A program made the position numbers and the translations under genes. Positions 34,051-46,732 of a stretch of 64,000 bases of DNA are shown in pieces (positions within the stretch are counted from its first letter, which is position 1; the number at the start of each line of letters is the position of its first letter). This stretch comes from Cristatella mucedo (lineage: Eukaryota; Bryozoa; Phylactolaemata; Cristatellidae), in NCBI GenBank assembly GCA_009760855.2, contig WPIO01000039.1, forward strand, positions 907,001 to 971,000. The letters run 5' to 3'. The notes under the pieces were generated by a model that saw only the letters and a list, made by a program, of their open reading frames with translations, did not search any database and was not told the origin of the DNA.

Positions 34051-35241
34051 TTCCACTACTAGTGTGGATGTCTTCTACATAGCAGCTGCTAGCCAAATGT
34101 GAGTACTTGAGACCAGCCCTAATAATCGTATTTGGGAGGGAGTGCCTGTTTTCCAAGACTGGGTGCGTCATTCCTAATGTAAAAACAAGTTTTGGTGTCC
34201 ATCGAAAGTATTTCCGAAAGACTTATTCATCTGTCGCAGATGACTAATCGACACTTGTAATAATTAGAAGGTCTTGAAACGGAGATTTTGCAATCTTGTC
34301 ACACTAGTTTAATGAAATGATTTTAGCGTTAAACCTCTAATATAGGATTGAATTTAATACCACGTAGCTGGTTTACAATTTCACAAGTGCTAGCGATTTA
34401 CCGCTCCTTAAAAATGCGATAAACAGGAACTCATTGCACTGGCAGCAGCAGTTGTGACTGCGGAAATGCGGTTTCAATTATCAAGTCTTGGGTCTAGAAA
34501 TATAACTAAAGGTTATCAATGTTAGAAAACACCAAGGTGCTGCTTTTGATACATTTTCGTGAGAGTGGCCTTCAAAAACTGAATGACAATCGTGGTACAA
34601 GACGTCAAAATAAATGTGTTTCTTAGCATAACTTGGCGTGCGAATAGACATTTTGCCAAGTCATCAACTGACGAACTCTTAAATAACATCTGTAAACTTT
34701 AAACAGTACTGAATTAGTTCCAAAACGTTTGAAGAATAATCAACTTTACTTATATAATGCCGAGGTTAGTCTTAAAGGCCTTTGTTTGCCAGCGTGAAAA
34801 TCGGAGCCAATGGTGCAAACCTCATAACAGCAGTCGTACCATTTTTGACTGACATCTATTAAATTGCGTCAATTGGCACATTTGTCGTTCGATAAATAGC
34901 TATCTTAGTTTAATTATTTAAAAAAAGTGTTGGTATACCAACGGCAGTATATTTTTAAATAATGGATTGCGAAGCAAAATGGAGAGAGTGATATAAGCTA
35001 GTGTGCCCATGTGTCAGAGGAAGGACAACAAGAACTGAGGGCAAGAGCGTTCAATGAAGGACATCCTTACAGGCAGTGAAGAACAGAGAAAACGAGAGCG
35101 AAAAAAGACATCTAAATGCTTATCATTTTAGAATAAATTTATGTAACATATATTTATTTTAGCTGGCATCCAATGAAAACATCATGGACAGCTTCAACTT
35201 CTTTGAAGGCTTATTGAGAATTTACTGCTGCCTGGGCCGCC
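34051..35241. other. Intergenic, nothing recognised
   Basis: AT-rich, and the region immediately upstream of the candidate gene at 35242. No promoter element that I would defend. Confidence 0.35.
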
Positions 35242-36050
35242 ATGACTAACGAGTCCATTACCACTGCACCTACTATATCTCGGACTGTTGATCCGGTTCC
35301 CCCAGCGGCCAAAATTCACGAGGCATTGGCCTGCAGCGGTCAGCGTGATGACTTGGCTGGAGCTTGGGCGTCGTTCACCGAGAATCAGTCTGAAAATGTT
35401 GATCCGATTTTATTTAAGGGAAAGTGAGGATATTTTGAGTTCTCGTTAATATCGTTTTTAGCTAGAGATTTCTATTGGAGAACGCGGGTGAGACGCCCGG
35501 GTAGTTTGACTGCTGGCGGTATGTGAGTTATCGTGCCTACCTTCGCTATCACTCTTATGTCATATCTCCGATAATAGTGACCCGATAAACATGACATTTG
35601 AAATTTTTAATTGCTTATGCTTACACTTCATTACAGCCATCTCGCATGCATATTGGTCCTTATTTCTCATTTCCCATCTGCTAGCAATTGCACAGGGTTG
35701 ATAGTGTGTGTCGATCTGCCTCCGTTTACTGCTTTGGTCAGAGCCACGAGACAGTCTGTATTGAAGACAAAGAAATGCCCTTTTTAAAGCAATTGTCTAT
35801 TCATTCCGCAGTTCGGGCTGATGATACATGGTACCCTGTTGGTCGTCGATTGTCTCCTATACGTTGGTTGTCTTTGCAATTGCCTAAACTTCTGATTTGG
35901 GCTATGGAGGACACTTTGATTGTGCTTCCTGAACAGTTAAGATATCCACATTTGAAATGCTACAGCTTGGCCATCTATGGCCATATCGACTTGAAATTTG
36001 GAATGCATGCTCTGGTCGACTTGTTTTACCCACGGATTTCTCAAATTTGA
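35242..36050 (+). CDS. Candidate two-exon host gene, unknown product
   Basis: Exon 1 coding would run 35242-35423. The ATG sits in GCCGCCATGA, a near-ideal start context. The exon ends at a GTGAGG donor (35424). A CACAG acceptor at 35691-35695 opens exon 2 (35696-36050, TGA). Joining at these sites preserves frame (AA plus G gives Lys, then VDSVCRS) and gives about 178 residues. Visible segments are LAGAWASFTENQSENVDP in exon 1 and YPVGRRLSPIRWLSLQLPK, LLIWAMEDTLIVLPEQ and HLKCYSLAIYGHIDLKFG in exon 2. I recognise no domain and see no signal peptide. The acceptor's pyrimidine tract is weak. The gene ends about 70 bp from a Tigger transposase relic on the other strand. It could instead be a chance pair of open frames. 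Confidence 0.35.
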
Positions 36051-36119
36051 TTGTATGTTGAGTGAGTATAGAGCTCCTGTCCTTCAAAGTCACATGATCG
36101 ACCCTTTCCTGATTAATAT

Positions 36120-37147
36120 GATTTTTTAAGCTGATGAAGCAATTGCAACTTTATTTTTTGGCTTAATTAGAGAAGGAGTGTTAGGTGGCATAAAAATCAC
36201 CGCAAGGTCCAGCTCTCTAAGATGATCTGTATGTCCCGGAGCATTATCAGAAATCAGCAGAATTTTGAGTAGAATGTTGCTATCGTGGCTATAGATGTTT
36301 GCCGCTGGAATTAAGCAGTGCAGGAACCCGTCTTCAAAAAGCGCAGCGGTATTCCGTGCTTTCCCGTTATAGCTTTATGCACAGTGTGCACTTGCTGATG
36401 TCGCGTCGGTACGGGTTTGCAGAATAATAAATCAGGAAAAGTTTCAGCTTTCAATCTGCCAGGCTTCCCCAAGCAATATCGTCAGCTTATCCTTGTAAGC
36501 CTTGCAGTCGGACATTGACTATGTTTCCTGATGTAGGTCAGTATGCTCAGGCATGCGTTTTCAGAGAGGAGCCGTTTCATTCAAGTTAAACATCAATTCC
36601 GGAAAAATGTGCTTAGTTAATTAGTTTATATAGCTCCTAAAACTTCTCAGCAGCTTTAGTATTACCACTTGCAGCTTCACCTGTGATTACAATGTTGTGA
36701 AATAAATGACGTTTCCTATAACAATCAAACTAGCCATGGCTTGCTGTAGCATCATGATTGTAGGTTGAATCATCAGGCTGCCTCTTGATGTCATTGAAGC
36801 TGCTCTTCTCTTTGGCTTGAATTGTAAGCATCGTGAGAGCACGTGTTCTTATTCTGGCAATCCATTATATGACCGTCAAGCTCCCCATCTCTTAGATAGG
36901 CCCACTTATCTTTGCTGTGATCGCTTTCGACTTTTTGGAGGCAGACTTCACAGTATCGGTAATTCGTTGTTTATCATTCAGAATAGTGGAGATGGTGGAT
37001 GTGGTTGACAAGCAAATTTCAGGCTAGATCATGATCCCCAACATGCCAGACTTGTATGATACTCAACTTTTTCTCAAGAGAAACTGCTCTGATTTGTTTC
37101 ATTTCTGCACAAGCAGGAGAAGTGCTACTTTTGCCTTTGTCAGCCAT
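36120..37147 (-). pseudogene. Tigger/pogo-type transposase pseudogene
   Basis: The minus strand begins at ATG 37147 (MADKGKSS), then SLEKKLSIIQVW. The helix-turn-helix LSTTSTISTILNDKQRI follows (about 37017-36960, CENPB-like N-terminal domain), then KRHLFHNIVITGEAASGNTK (about 36715-36655). The DDE domain opens with FNLNETAPL then KRMPEHT (36590-36545). It continues through ILLISDNAPGHTDHLREL and VIFMPPNTPSLIKP (36258-36155). The first catalytic Asp of the usual NxDET motif is Asn here (36579-36581), and a TGA replaces the residue after APL. The second Asp (DNAPGH) is kept. Several stops and frame changes occur, and the C-terminus with the third acidic residue is missing. Terminal repeats were not found. 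Confidence 0.87.
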
Positions 37148-37721
37148 CTTAGTTAAGCATAATATCTAATAAATAGGTAAATATTAGTAAATCAAGTAAG
37201 AAAGTGGCTAATGCTGAAATCGAAACACATAAAACATGAGAACGTACGAGATTTTAATCTTAAAATATCTTACACTTTTCAAGTCACTCAAGTAAAAGAG
37301 AGCCCTCAGTATCAACAAATCATAGCTTTTAGACGTAATTTCCTCCAAAATCTTTGAGGCATTAAATCTACTTACAATGAGCCTATGTTGAATGTGTTTA
37401 TACATTTTGATTTTTGACTTCTTTTCACGACCGTGGTAGAGTTACTATCTCAGAATTTCTGGAACTCAAACCTTTTTAGTGTCGGGGGCTGACTATACTA
37501 AGTGAGACAGATATTGACCACTGAAAAGAGGAAGATAATGGTGATATAAATACCTTGGATCTCAATTCAAAACTTTCACAAATTAATGCTGAATGATATG
37601 AACCGAAAAAACATTAGGTGAGGTGTCCAAGAGAAATCAAGTCACCGAATCTGCCAAATAGGTGTTTGTAAATTTTAAATAAGATGACATGTAGTGTAAG
37701 CGCATACACCCATAGACTCAG

Positions 37722-37722
<1 letters not shown>
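37148..37722. other. Intergenic, nothing recognised
   Basis: AT-rich sequence upstream of the Tigger start codon. Any terminal repeat of that element should lie here, but I could not identify one. Confidence 0.35.

Positions 37723-37804
<82 letters not shown>
37723..37804. repeat. (CA)41 microsatellite
   Basis: 82 bp of uninterrupted CA, followed by a short GAGAGAG run. Confidence 0.98.
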
Positions 37805-37806
<2 letters not shown>

Positions 37807-38774
37807 GTGAGAGAGAGATGGAGAAACTTCATACTGAAGGATCGAATTATATAACTAACCGAGCACGTAAGCTTCTAGCTACTTGGTAGTGAATCTCAGG
37901 CTTTGTAAGCAATAGCTGCAAGCACAGTATCGTACAAGTTTAAGGTCGAATATAGGCGCAGATAAATGAATGCAGTCAGAAGATCTGGTCGGTGTTGAAA
38001 TGTGAAGGCGACTTAGGAAGTGCTTCCTGCAAGTAGGCCGGAGCAGACTGAAGATGACTGGAGCATTCACTGTGTTATCAATGCAGAGCAGGGTCGTATT
38101 TATGTATCATGTAATACTTTTTTAGCCGATGAATTAGCAAGACAAACAGCCTTTTTGCAAAACTTTAGCATAGCTAGATCAGATTCTAGACCTCGACTGT
38201 CTATTGCTTCTTAAATTAGTCTGTGCTGGACATCAAGATTATGGGGAATCATGCACCTAAGACTCCTATTATTCTTTTAGAGAAGCGAGACTTCATATTA
38301 TGTAGGATGGATCGGTATTATTATTTAGCATACAACAGTCTTTTTTGGGATGTTCAAAGGCCAAGCCCTTGAATAGTAGCTATCGTTTCACATGTATCGT
38401 TTCACATGCAGACACATCCGGCCATACTGGCTGTAAGGAACAACATGCCAGCAACAATGAATATAGCCCAGAGCTTAGTACAATAGCTCCACATCCACAT
38501 GACAGAGCAGTCAACTATTTGAAGGTCGCACCTAGCTGCAGACAAGTGACCAGCCCTAATGGCAGCATGCATGCAAGGACTCACCAAAATCGCCCAGTGT
38601 GCCACTGAACTGCTGACCGTTCAAAGACTTGGCACAACTCCCTGCCCGACACGAAATCTAGAGCCCCACTATCGCCTGGCTTGAGCATTAAGGAGCAGGT
38701 AACTTACTGGCGCATACATTCGACTTCCAATAAAGCTTAAGCAACGATTATAACGTTAAAGGGCCGATCCATTT
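37805..38774. other. Intergenic, nothing recognised
   Basis: No family repeat or coding pattern that I can support. The frame at 38345-38608 has no recognised motif. Confidence 0.4.
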
Positions 38775-40430
38775 CATTCCTCATTCAAGGCTCTCACTTA
38801 TATGTGAATCACACTCAGTTGTATCTTTGCTTTGATCTCTCCCAGCCCTTGAGCACATCGAATTCTCTTAACTCTTTGCTGCATGTATTTGTAGCCGAGT
38901 TCATGGGTGCTAGCCTATTCCCACTCCGGTCCCCATCTATCTATGTCCGTTCTCGATCATAAGGCGTAGCCCTCAGGCAACGGTGGTTCAAGGGTGAATG
39001 ACCGGGTACACAACACTTTATATAATACACACGCATGCGCTATACAAAGGGAGACTAGACAAGTATACAGGGGAAGGTGTACAAAGTAAAATACAGGGGC
39101 GCGAGATAACGCCACAATCGCGAACAAACGTTTTAGTTCTCAGTCGGCTTTTAACGTCACACCTTCACCAAACTCCGTCCCACCAGTACAAGCATACGCC
39201 GTCATAGACCCGGCTAGCTGAGTACTCTGAGATAGACGAAGCGGACGTCCACAACCGTCGAGAGCTTCTGCCGAAAGAGAGCGAGCACTCCGTCCCAAGT
39301 TCCGGTCCTCGAGCCTCTGGGAGCTGATCCCAGGCTTTGCCCTTCCGGGTCAAGGTGACACCCAGCCCGATGTATCGAATGTCAGTGGGTCCGCCCACTC
39401 TAGGGTACATATTTTTGACAATTCCACAAGGATGGCTGCGAATTGTTCTTAAATTAAATGATGATTAAACTAGCTTACTTGTTATGAGCAAACCAAGTCT
39501 AATTCATTAATTAAAAAGGCTAACTGTTCAAATCGGTTCTGCCAACATACCTCCCATTGAATCTGACGAAATAAATGTGTCCTGATTAAAAGTGACCTCT
39601 CGTTAGACAACCATGTTAGCTGCAAAATCAAGTCTGCCTATGTTCAGCTACATAACATTGTTTAAATTCGGGCTTATTTAGACAGGGATACCATACTTAA
39701 GGTGATACATGCATTCGTGACATCCCGTCTTGACTTCTGCACATCACTACATGCTGGACTACCAGCATGTGCAATCAGGCACTTACAGCTGGTGCAAAAC
39801 TCCACAGCTAGGCTTGTCTGCCGTGAGCTTCGCAGTTGCCACATCACACCACTTTTCGCCGACTTGCTCTGGCTAGGAGTCAAGCAACGGATCGACTTCA
39901 AGGTTTTGTTGCTCACTTTTAGGTCACTTTATTCTTTGGCTCCAGCCTGTCTCTCAGATCTACTCCCCCACAAGGCCAAGCATTGTACCACCTGCTTTTA
40001 GTAATCCAAAAGTTTTCAATACCTTGTACAAACCTCACATTTTTTGGGGACTATGCATTTAGTTCGTATGCTCCCAAAGCCTAGAAATCACTCCCGACTT
40101 GCATCAAGACATCCCCTGACTTGTTTAAAAAAAAAATTGAAAACGCATCTACTTATGACAGCAGTTAGTGGGTCCCCGTGATTCAAAACTAAACTTTATT
40201 TGCTTATGCGTGCTGACACTGTTGCATGCTGCCACTAACCACACTTGCAAGCTGACCGTGTGTATGTCATCCCTGAGCATTTTATTCATGTTGTTTACTA
40301 CGCATCCTGCCACTAACCATTCGATCGCGTTTCCTTCGCAGCAAATTTAAACTGCCTAGAAAGAGATTGAGTTCTCTGAGGGCAATTTATCGAGTGTATT
40401 ATTGCTATTATTATATTCTATAAACAGAAA
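38775..40430 (+). mobile_element. LINE-A copy split by a solo LTR
   Basis: The 5' part (38775-38889) covers the RT catalytic block in degraded form ('aatcacactcagttgtatct' where intact copies read 'gatgacactcagttgtacct'). Homology resumes at 39410 ('ccacaaggatggctgcgaa') and continues through the C-terminus: the frame at 39702-40001 has [20 protein letters not shown]. The 3' UTR and stem-loop ('gaaagagattgagttctctg') follow, then an ATT-rich tail near 40405-40430. Confidence 0.88.
38890..39409 (+). mobile_element. Solo LTR (520 bp) inserted in LINE-A
   Basis: The insert begins TGTAGCC and ends GGGTACA, a TG...CA element with an imperfect 7-bp terminal inverted repeat. It is flanked by TATT on both sides (38886-38889 and 39410-39413). 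The related LINE-A copy at 41025-41040 has the uninterrupted site 'gcatgtattgatcacatc', which confirms both the insertion point and the duplication. A TATA-like TTTATATAATA lies at 39018-39028. The body is visibly GC-richer than its surroundings. No internal region is present, so it is the usual product of LTR-LTR recombination. The orientation is inferred from the TATA-like box. Whether it is gypsy, copia or BEL-like cannot be told. Confidence 0.8.
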
Positions 40431-40699
40431 ATAATGTCTTTGTAGTCGTAATCTGGCTGTTCGTGCAGTTTTCTGTTTAAGCGATGCCTCCTAAAACTTA
40501 AGGCCACCCTGAGCAGCAGAGACAATGCAACTAATCCAGAGCGAGCGCCATTAGCCTTTCCTCCTCATTAGGCTCCAACATATGTTACCATCGGGATTTT
40601 TGTGTCCCTTAGTTGCAACAATAGTTGTATGTATGCTTTCCTATAACTTCGGGGTCATCGCAAACGGCCGTGACATCAATTTGCTGGGCTTCAGTGTCT
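40431..40699. other. Spacer between LINE-A copies
   Basis: No recognised feature. Confidence 0.4.
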
Positions 40700-42060
40700 T
40701 TTCAAATACCCGAAGCCTTTCACATCGTCGATACCGTACTTACGGATCGCTGGCACTGCTCTGCAGTGGTTCTGGTCCTACCTCAGTGGGAGACTCCAGA
40801 GTACTGACGTGAATGGAAAACGATAATCTGAAGTACGTCTGAAATATGAAGTACTTTAGGGCTCCGTGCTAGGTTCGCTTCTTCTCACGGTTTATACTTT
40901 CCCTCTTCCTGATGTGATTGCCAAGCACAATCTAGGCTTTCACTTCTATGTGGATGACACTCAGTTGTACCTTTGCTTTGATCCCTCCCAGCCTTCGAGC
41001 ACCTCAAACTCTCTCAACTCACTTGCTGCATGTATTGATCACATCTCCACATGGATGGTAGCAAATTTTTTTTTAATACTAAACGATGCTAAAACTCACT
41101 AACTAGTTATGGGCTAACCGAGTGTTATTCACAAATTAGAATGGCTGACGGTCACAATTGGCTCTGCCACCGTATCTGTTGTTGAATCAGCTCTAAATCA
41201 AGGTGTCGTATTCAAAGAGACCTCTTGTTACACAAACATATCAGCTCCACAGTCAAATATGCCTATTTTCAGCTTCATAATATTGCTAAAATTCGGGATG
41301 TTGGATACAATAGAACTGTCGCTTAGACAAGGATACCACGTCCTAGTTGGTCCATGCATTCGCGACATCCCGTCTCGACTTCTGCAAATCACTGCTTACT
41401 GGTCTAGCAGCATGTGCGATCAGGCGATTGCAGCTGGTGCAAAACTCTGCAGCTAGGCCGTCGGCATAAGCGTCTCAGTTGCTACATCACACCACTTCTC
41501 GCCATCATGCACTAGCTACCAGTCAAGTGACGGGTTGACTCCGAGGTTTTGTTGCTCACTTTTAGATCACCTCATTCTTTGGCTCCAGCCTATGTCTCAG
41601 TTATACTCCCCCACCAACCCGAGCATCGTACCACCAACTGTTCGGAGTCCAGCAGTCTACAAATTCCTCGTACAAACCTCAAATCCTTTGGAGACCACAC
41701 ATTTCGTTCGTATGCTCCCAATGCCTGGAACTCCCTCAAGACCTGAATCAGAACATCCCCTGACCTGACCACATTTAAAAATAACTTACAAACACACCTA
41801 TTTAGGACAGCATTCAGTGGGTCCTTGTAATTCGTCCTTCATGTGCATCTGGGTACTGACACTGTGCATGCTGCCACTAACCACATTTGCATGCTGATCC
41901 TGTGCATTTCACCACTAACCATGTAATTCATTTAGCTTGTTTCGCAAGAATGATTTTACTCACCATTCAATTGCATTTCCCTTTGCAGCAAATGTAAAGT
42001 GCCTAGAGAGTAATTGAGTAATCCGAGGGTGCCTTATCAAGTGCATTATTATTTTTACTC
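40700..42060 (+). mobile_element. LINE-A 5'-truncated copy
   Basis: Starts inside RT ('gcactgctctgcagtggttc') and includes [20 protein letters not shown] in the frame at 40866-41102, so YADD reads YVDD here. It carries a TAA at 40824-40826 at the same place as the 9291 stop. The C-terminus appears at 41535-41768, then the 3' UTR, stem-loop and an ATT tract at 42046-42056. It is nearly colinear with 8070-9400. Confidence 0.92.
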
Positions 42061-42194
42061 TCTATCACTTGCTCAGCAGCACAGCAAACAGTTTGACTAC
42101 TAACGGGAACTGGAAGTCAATTCTATTTTCCTATGTGATGTCAGCATATTAAATAAAATTCGCGTGATCTTATCTTGAAGTCTCATGATAATAA

Positions 42195-43065
42195 GAATGT
42201 GCACGAGATAATGATAATAATAGTAATTCATCTGGTAAAGCACCTTCAGAGAACTCAATCTCTTTCTAGGTACTTTAAATTTGCTGCAAAGGAAACCCGA
42301 TCAGATGCTTAGTGGTTAGGTGCTAGATAAGCAAGTAGAATAACGTGGTTAGTGGCATTATGCACAGTGTCAGCACACATCCACACATTAAGTTCAAATT
42401 GCAGAGACCCACTACATGCTGTGATAAATAGATGCGTTTTGTCCTTTTTTAAATGTGGTTTGGTCAGGAGACATCGCAACGCAAGTCTGGAGTGAGTTCC
42501 ACGATTTTTGAGCATACTAATAAATGGCACAGTCACCAAAAGATTTGAGGTGTGTGAGGTATAAGTAGACAGTTCGATTTCAAAAAGCTTGTGGTACGAT
42601 ACTTAGCCTGCTAGGGGAGTAGATCTGAAAGGCAGGCGTGAGCCAAGAATTAAGGGACCTGAAAATGAGTGACAAAACCTTGAAGTAAATGCGTCGGTTG
42701 ACTTGGCACTAGTGCAGATCAGCAAGATGTGGTAACTGCAGAGCTCACGTCAGGCAAGACTTGCTGCAGAGTTTTGCACCAGCTGTAGGCGCTTGATTGC
42801 GCAAGCCGTTAGAAAAGCAAGCCGTGAGTTACAGAAGCCAAGACGTGATCTCTGAAATGCATGGATAAATCTAGATGTGGTATCTGTGTCTAAAAAAACC
42901 CAAATTTAGAAATTTAATGTAGGTGAAAGTGTGCAGACTTGACTGTGGAGCTGATTTGGTCATCTAATGAAAGGTTGCTTTGGAAAGTAACACGTAGATT
43001 TCGTGCGGATTCAGCAGGACATTAGCTGCCAGAGCCGACTTTGAGCGTTAGCCTTTCCAAATTAT
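42195..43065 (-). mobile_element. LINE-A 5'-truncated copy
   Basis: Starts with the AAT tract ('aatgataataatagtaattc') and terminal stem-loop, then 3' UTR and C-terminus, ending inside RT near 'gttagcctttcca'. The frame at 42309-42539 is a C-terminal fragment. It is tail-to-tail with the plus-strand copy ending at 42060. Confidence 0.9.
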
Positions 43066-43994
43066 GGCATTGTATACACAAAGTTGCAACATTAATTGAA
43101 TTGATATATAGAATACACATATAAATTATAAAAAGCTAACGGAGAAGCTTCCCAAAGTCGGAAAAATGCAAATACAAAATGGCAGAGCATATAAATCTCG
43201 AAATGGTAGACCCCTCCTGTCAATCATCGCAAAGCGGTGCTTATTGACTCATATGTACGTCATTACATCAAACGTATTCACAGAATAAGGATCTTAGTCA
43301 GGTAATCGGCTGGAGTTTTCAACAGTCACATTACTTGCAGCGAAGAAAACGGGGCAGCAGCGATATAGGATCCCAGAATATTACTTAAGATTTTCCAGCA
43401 TCGGAACAGCTGCCAGTGACGTCAACAGTAGCAGTCTAGAAGCAACTTACGATGGTCACAGGCTTTATTGCAGCGATAACTGACACATGAAGACTAATCA
43501 TTTAGTTTCCCATATCTCCAGTCAAGGCTAAGATACCAGACACAAGCAAATAACTAACATCCACAGCTAAGCTCCCATGACACTCAAGTAATTCATGATT
43601 TCCACGTTAGGAATCAGGTTTCAACATTTCAACACTTAATTCTCTAACCATGGTCTGTCTTTGACACATTGATCACCTTGTCGCACTCGACACCTTCTAG
43701 AATAACAGTTGCAAGCTCAACCCATCTTCGTCTATCAGTGCACTACATTTGGATCTTGACAATATTCTCCGCCGACTGCTTCCTAACCGTCACAATTACT
43801 TTAGATTATTCTAAATTGTGCATCTGAAAATATGTCTGTGGGATATCCATCTCTACACAAAATTACCTTCAAACACTGCAGCCTGTGGCTAAACTGCCGA
43901 AAAATTACTATCAACTATTTTGGAGAAGCTTTCATTTTGAAATCGCTAGTGTTTTCGAAAATGCTGCTCTTTAATTTCATTAGGAGAAAATAAA
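43066..43994. other. Intergenic, nothing recognised
   Basis: No family repeat or coding pattern seen. Confidence 0.4.
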
Positions 43995-44149
43995 AACAAT
44001 AATAGATTTTCCTCGCTACGTCAGAGAACTTATTCTTTTTCTAGGCAGTATACATATGCAACAAAAGAAGAATTATCGAATGATTAGTAGAAGCATGAAT
44101 ACTATCTATACAAGAAAATCATAATTAGAAGTGACGTACACAGGGTCAG
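43995..44149 (-). mobile_element. LINE-A 3' end, first part (split by SINE-1)
   Basis: Terminal region 'agagaacttattctttttct' and the 3' UTR up to 'gtacacagggtcagcatc'. It continues after the SINE at 44340. Confidence 0.8.
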
Positions 44150-44333
44150 CATCGGTGAGCTGTGATGACACACTAGGTAAGGAGGTTGATTTCACGACCT
44201 CGGTCCCGAGGTCGTGGGTTCGATTCTTGCGGTGGGCGATTCTTTATCGCCACTGCAAGCGGTGGTAAAGGCGATAAAGGCTCTTCTGTCACTCTACAAA
44301 AAGAGGCTGTTTAATCAGCTAGGATTAATTTTA
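44150..44333 (+). mobile_element. SINE-1 copy, best preserved
   Basis: Structure from 5' to 3': GTGAGCTGTGATG, A-box-like CTAGGTAAGGAGG (44173-44185), and a perfect 11-bp inverted repeat CACGACCTCGG / CCGAGGTCGTG with a 2-base centre (44193-44216). B box GGGTTCGATTC follows, then the second hairpin (TTTATCGCC ... GGCGATAAA around CACTGCAAGCGGTG, 44244-44279) and the 3' end AGAGGCTGTTTAATCAGCTAG minus its first base. It interrupts a LINE-A 3' UTR. Confidence 0.92.
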
Positions 44334-44480
44334 TTTATTCATGCAGTCATCATTAATGGCAGCATGTACAATGTCAGCACGTATATGCACATAAATAAAA
44401 ATCACCAGGACCTAATAATTACTAAATACTGTGATACATGAATGAGCTTTAGCTTTTTAGAAATATCGTCAACTCTGCAG
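44334..44480 (-). mobile_element. LINE-A 3' UTR, second part
   Basis: 'taatggcagcatgtacaatg' and 'cagcacgtatatgcacataa' continue the copy interrupted at 44149. Similarity fades by 44480. Confidence 0.75.
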
Positions 44481-44769
44481 AGCATTTCGCTTGATGTTGG
44501 GGCTTCCACCTCAGCACCGCGGTTTCAACAATAAAGTGCATTCGGAACCATTAGTACTCTGGCTAAGCTGCAGTGTGTGCTGATCTTGTGATATTCGAAA
44601 GTTTTTTTTGGTAGCCGAAATACCTATTTTGAAAGCCTTGGCACCTGACAGAACAGTCAATATTGTACCATGCATGATGCTGCTCATGCCTAGCACCAGA
44701 ATTTCAATATTGTAGTCTAAGCTTAGAGTATCGATCGGAATTGATCGGACTCAACAGCTTTGGGACAGT

Positions 44770-46019
<1,250 letters not shown>

Positions 46020-46021
46020 CC

Positions 46022-46053
46022 TCATGTCATGTCATGTCATGTCATGTCATGTA
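46022..46053. repeat. Pentanucleotide tail of LINE-B
   Basis: About six TCATG units at the 3' border of LINE-B. CR1/L2-clade elements end in short tandem repeats rather than poly(A). Confidence 0.9.
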
Positions 46054-46096
46054 TCTCCGTCAGTAACTTCACAAAGTCAAAAAGACCATGTGGGTG

Positions 46097-46732
46097 TTAC
46101 GCAAGAGAGTTTTGTATAGGGCACTCACAGCCTAAGCGGCTTTCGGTACGCATTCGGTAGCCAACAGACTTCGTCTCACCCAGCAAAGAGAAAGTAGGAA
46201 GCATAGCAGAGTTAGGAGAGCAGTTGAGGTAGTGAGTAGCATAGAAGTAGCAGTTCAGGACCACTGAAAAAGATGTGCCATAGTCGGCAGTTGGAGAGTA
46301 GATGTCGTTGCGTAAGAATTGTGGAAGTGAGTTCCACAGTCTAGGACCTGCAGAGCTAAAGCTTCTGTCTCCAACAGTCTTTAAGTGGAGGAATGGGACA
46401 GCTAATTTATTGTCCACACAGGACCTGAGGGCGCGAACAGGCTGAAACTGATGCAGCAGTTCAGCTAGGTACGAAGGAGCCAAGCCGTGGCCGGCCTTGT
46501 GGGTCAGCGTAAGAACTTTGCTCTGTATCCTTTACTCAACCGGCAACCATCCTAGCTCTTTCAGCAGAGGTGACACGTGCTCAAACCGCTGCGACTTGAA
46601 GACCAGCCTTGCAGCCATATTCATAGTCCGGTGTAGTGGCATAATAGCTTTCTTCGGTAGCCCAGCCAAAAGGGAATTACAATCATCAAGCCGAGACAGA
46701 ACTAAAGAGCTAGTTAAGTTTTTTACAAGCAA
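46097..46732 (-). pseudogene. LINE-B ORF2: C-terminal domain
   Basis: Two open frames in one register (46732-46532 and 46483-46097), separated by a stop. Motifs are LVLSRLDDCNSLLAGLPKKA, NMAARLVFKSQRFEHVSPLL, LGWLPVE, MAPSYLAELL, DRSFSSAGPRLWNSLPQFLR and THYLNCSPNSAMLPTFSLL. The frame is offset from RT by a frameshift near 46.73 kb. Confidence 0.9.

Noticed and set aside
44150-44260. A genuine tRNA gene
   Set aside because: A- and B-box-like segments are present, but the acceptor stem does not close and the unit is repeated with a long common tail, so it is a SINE.
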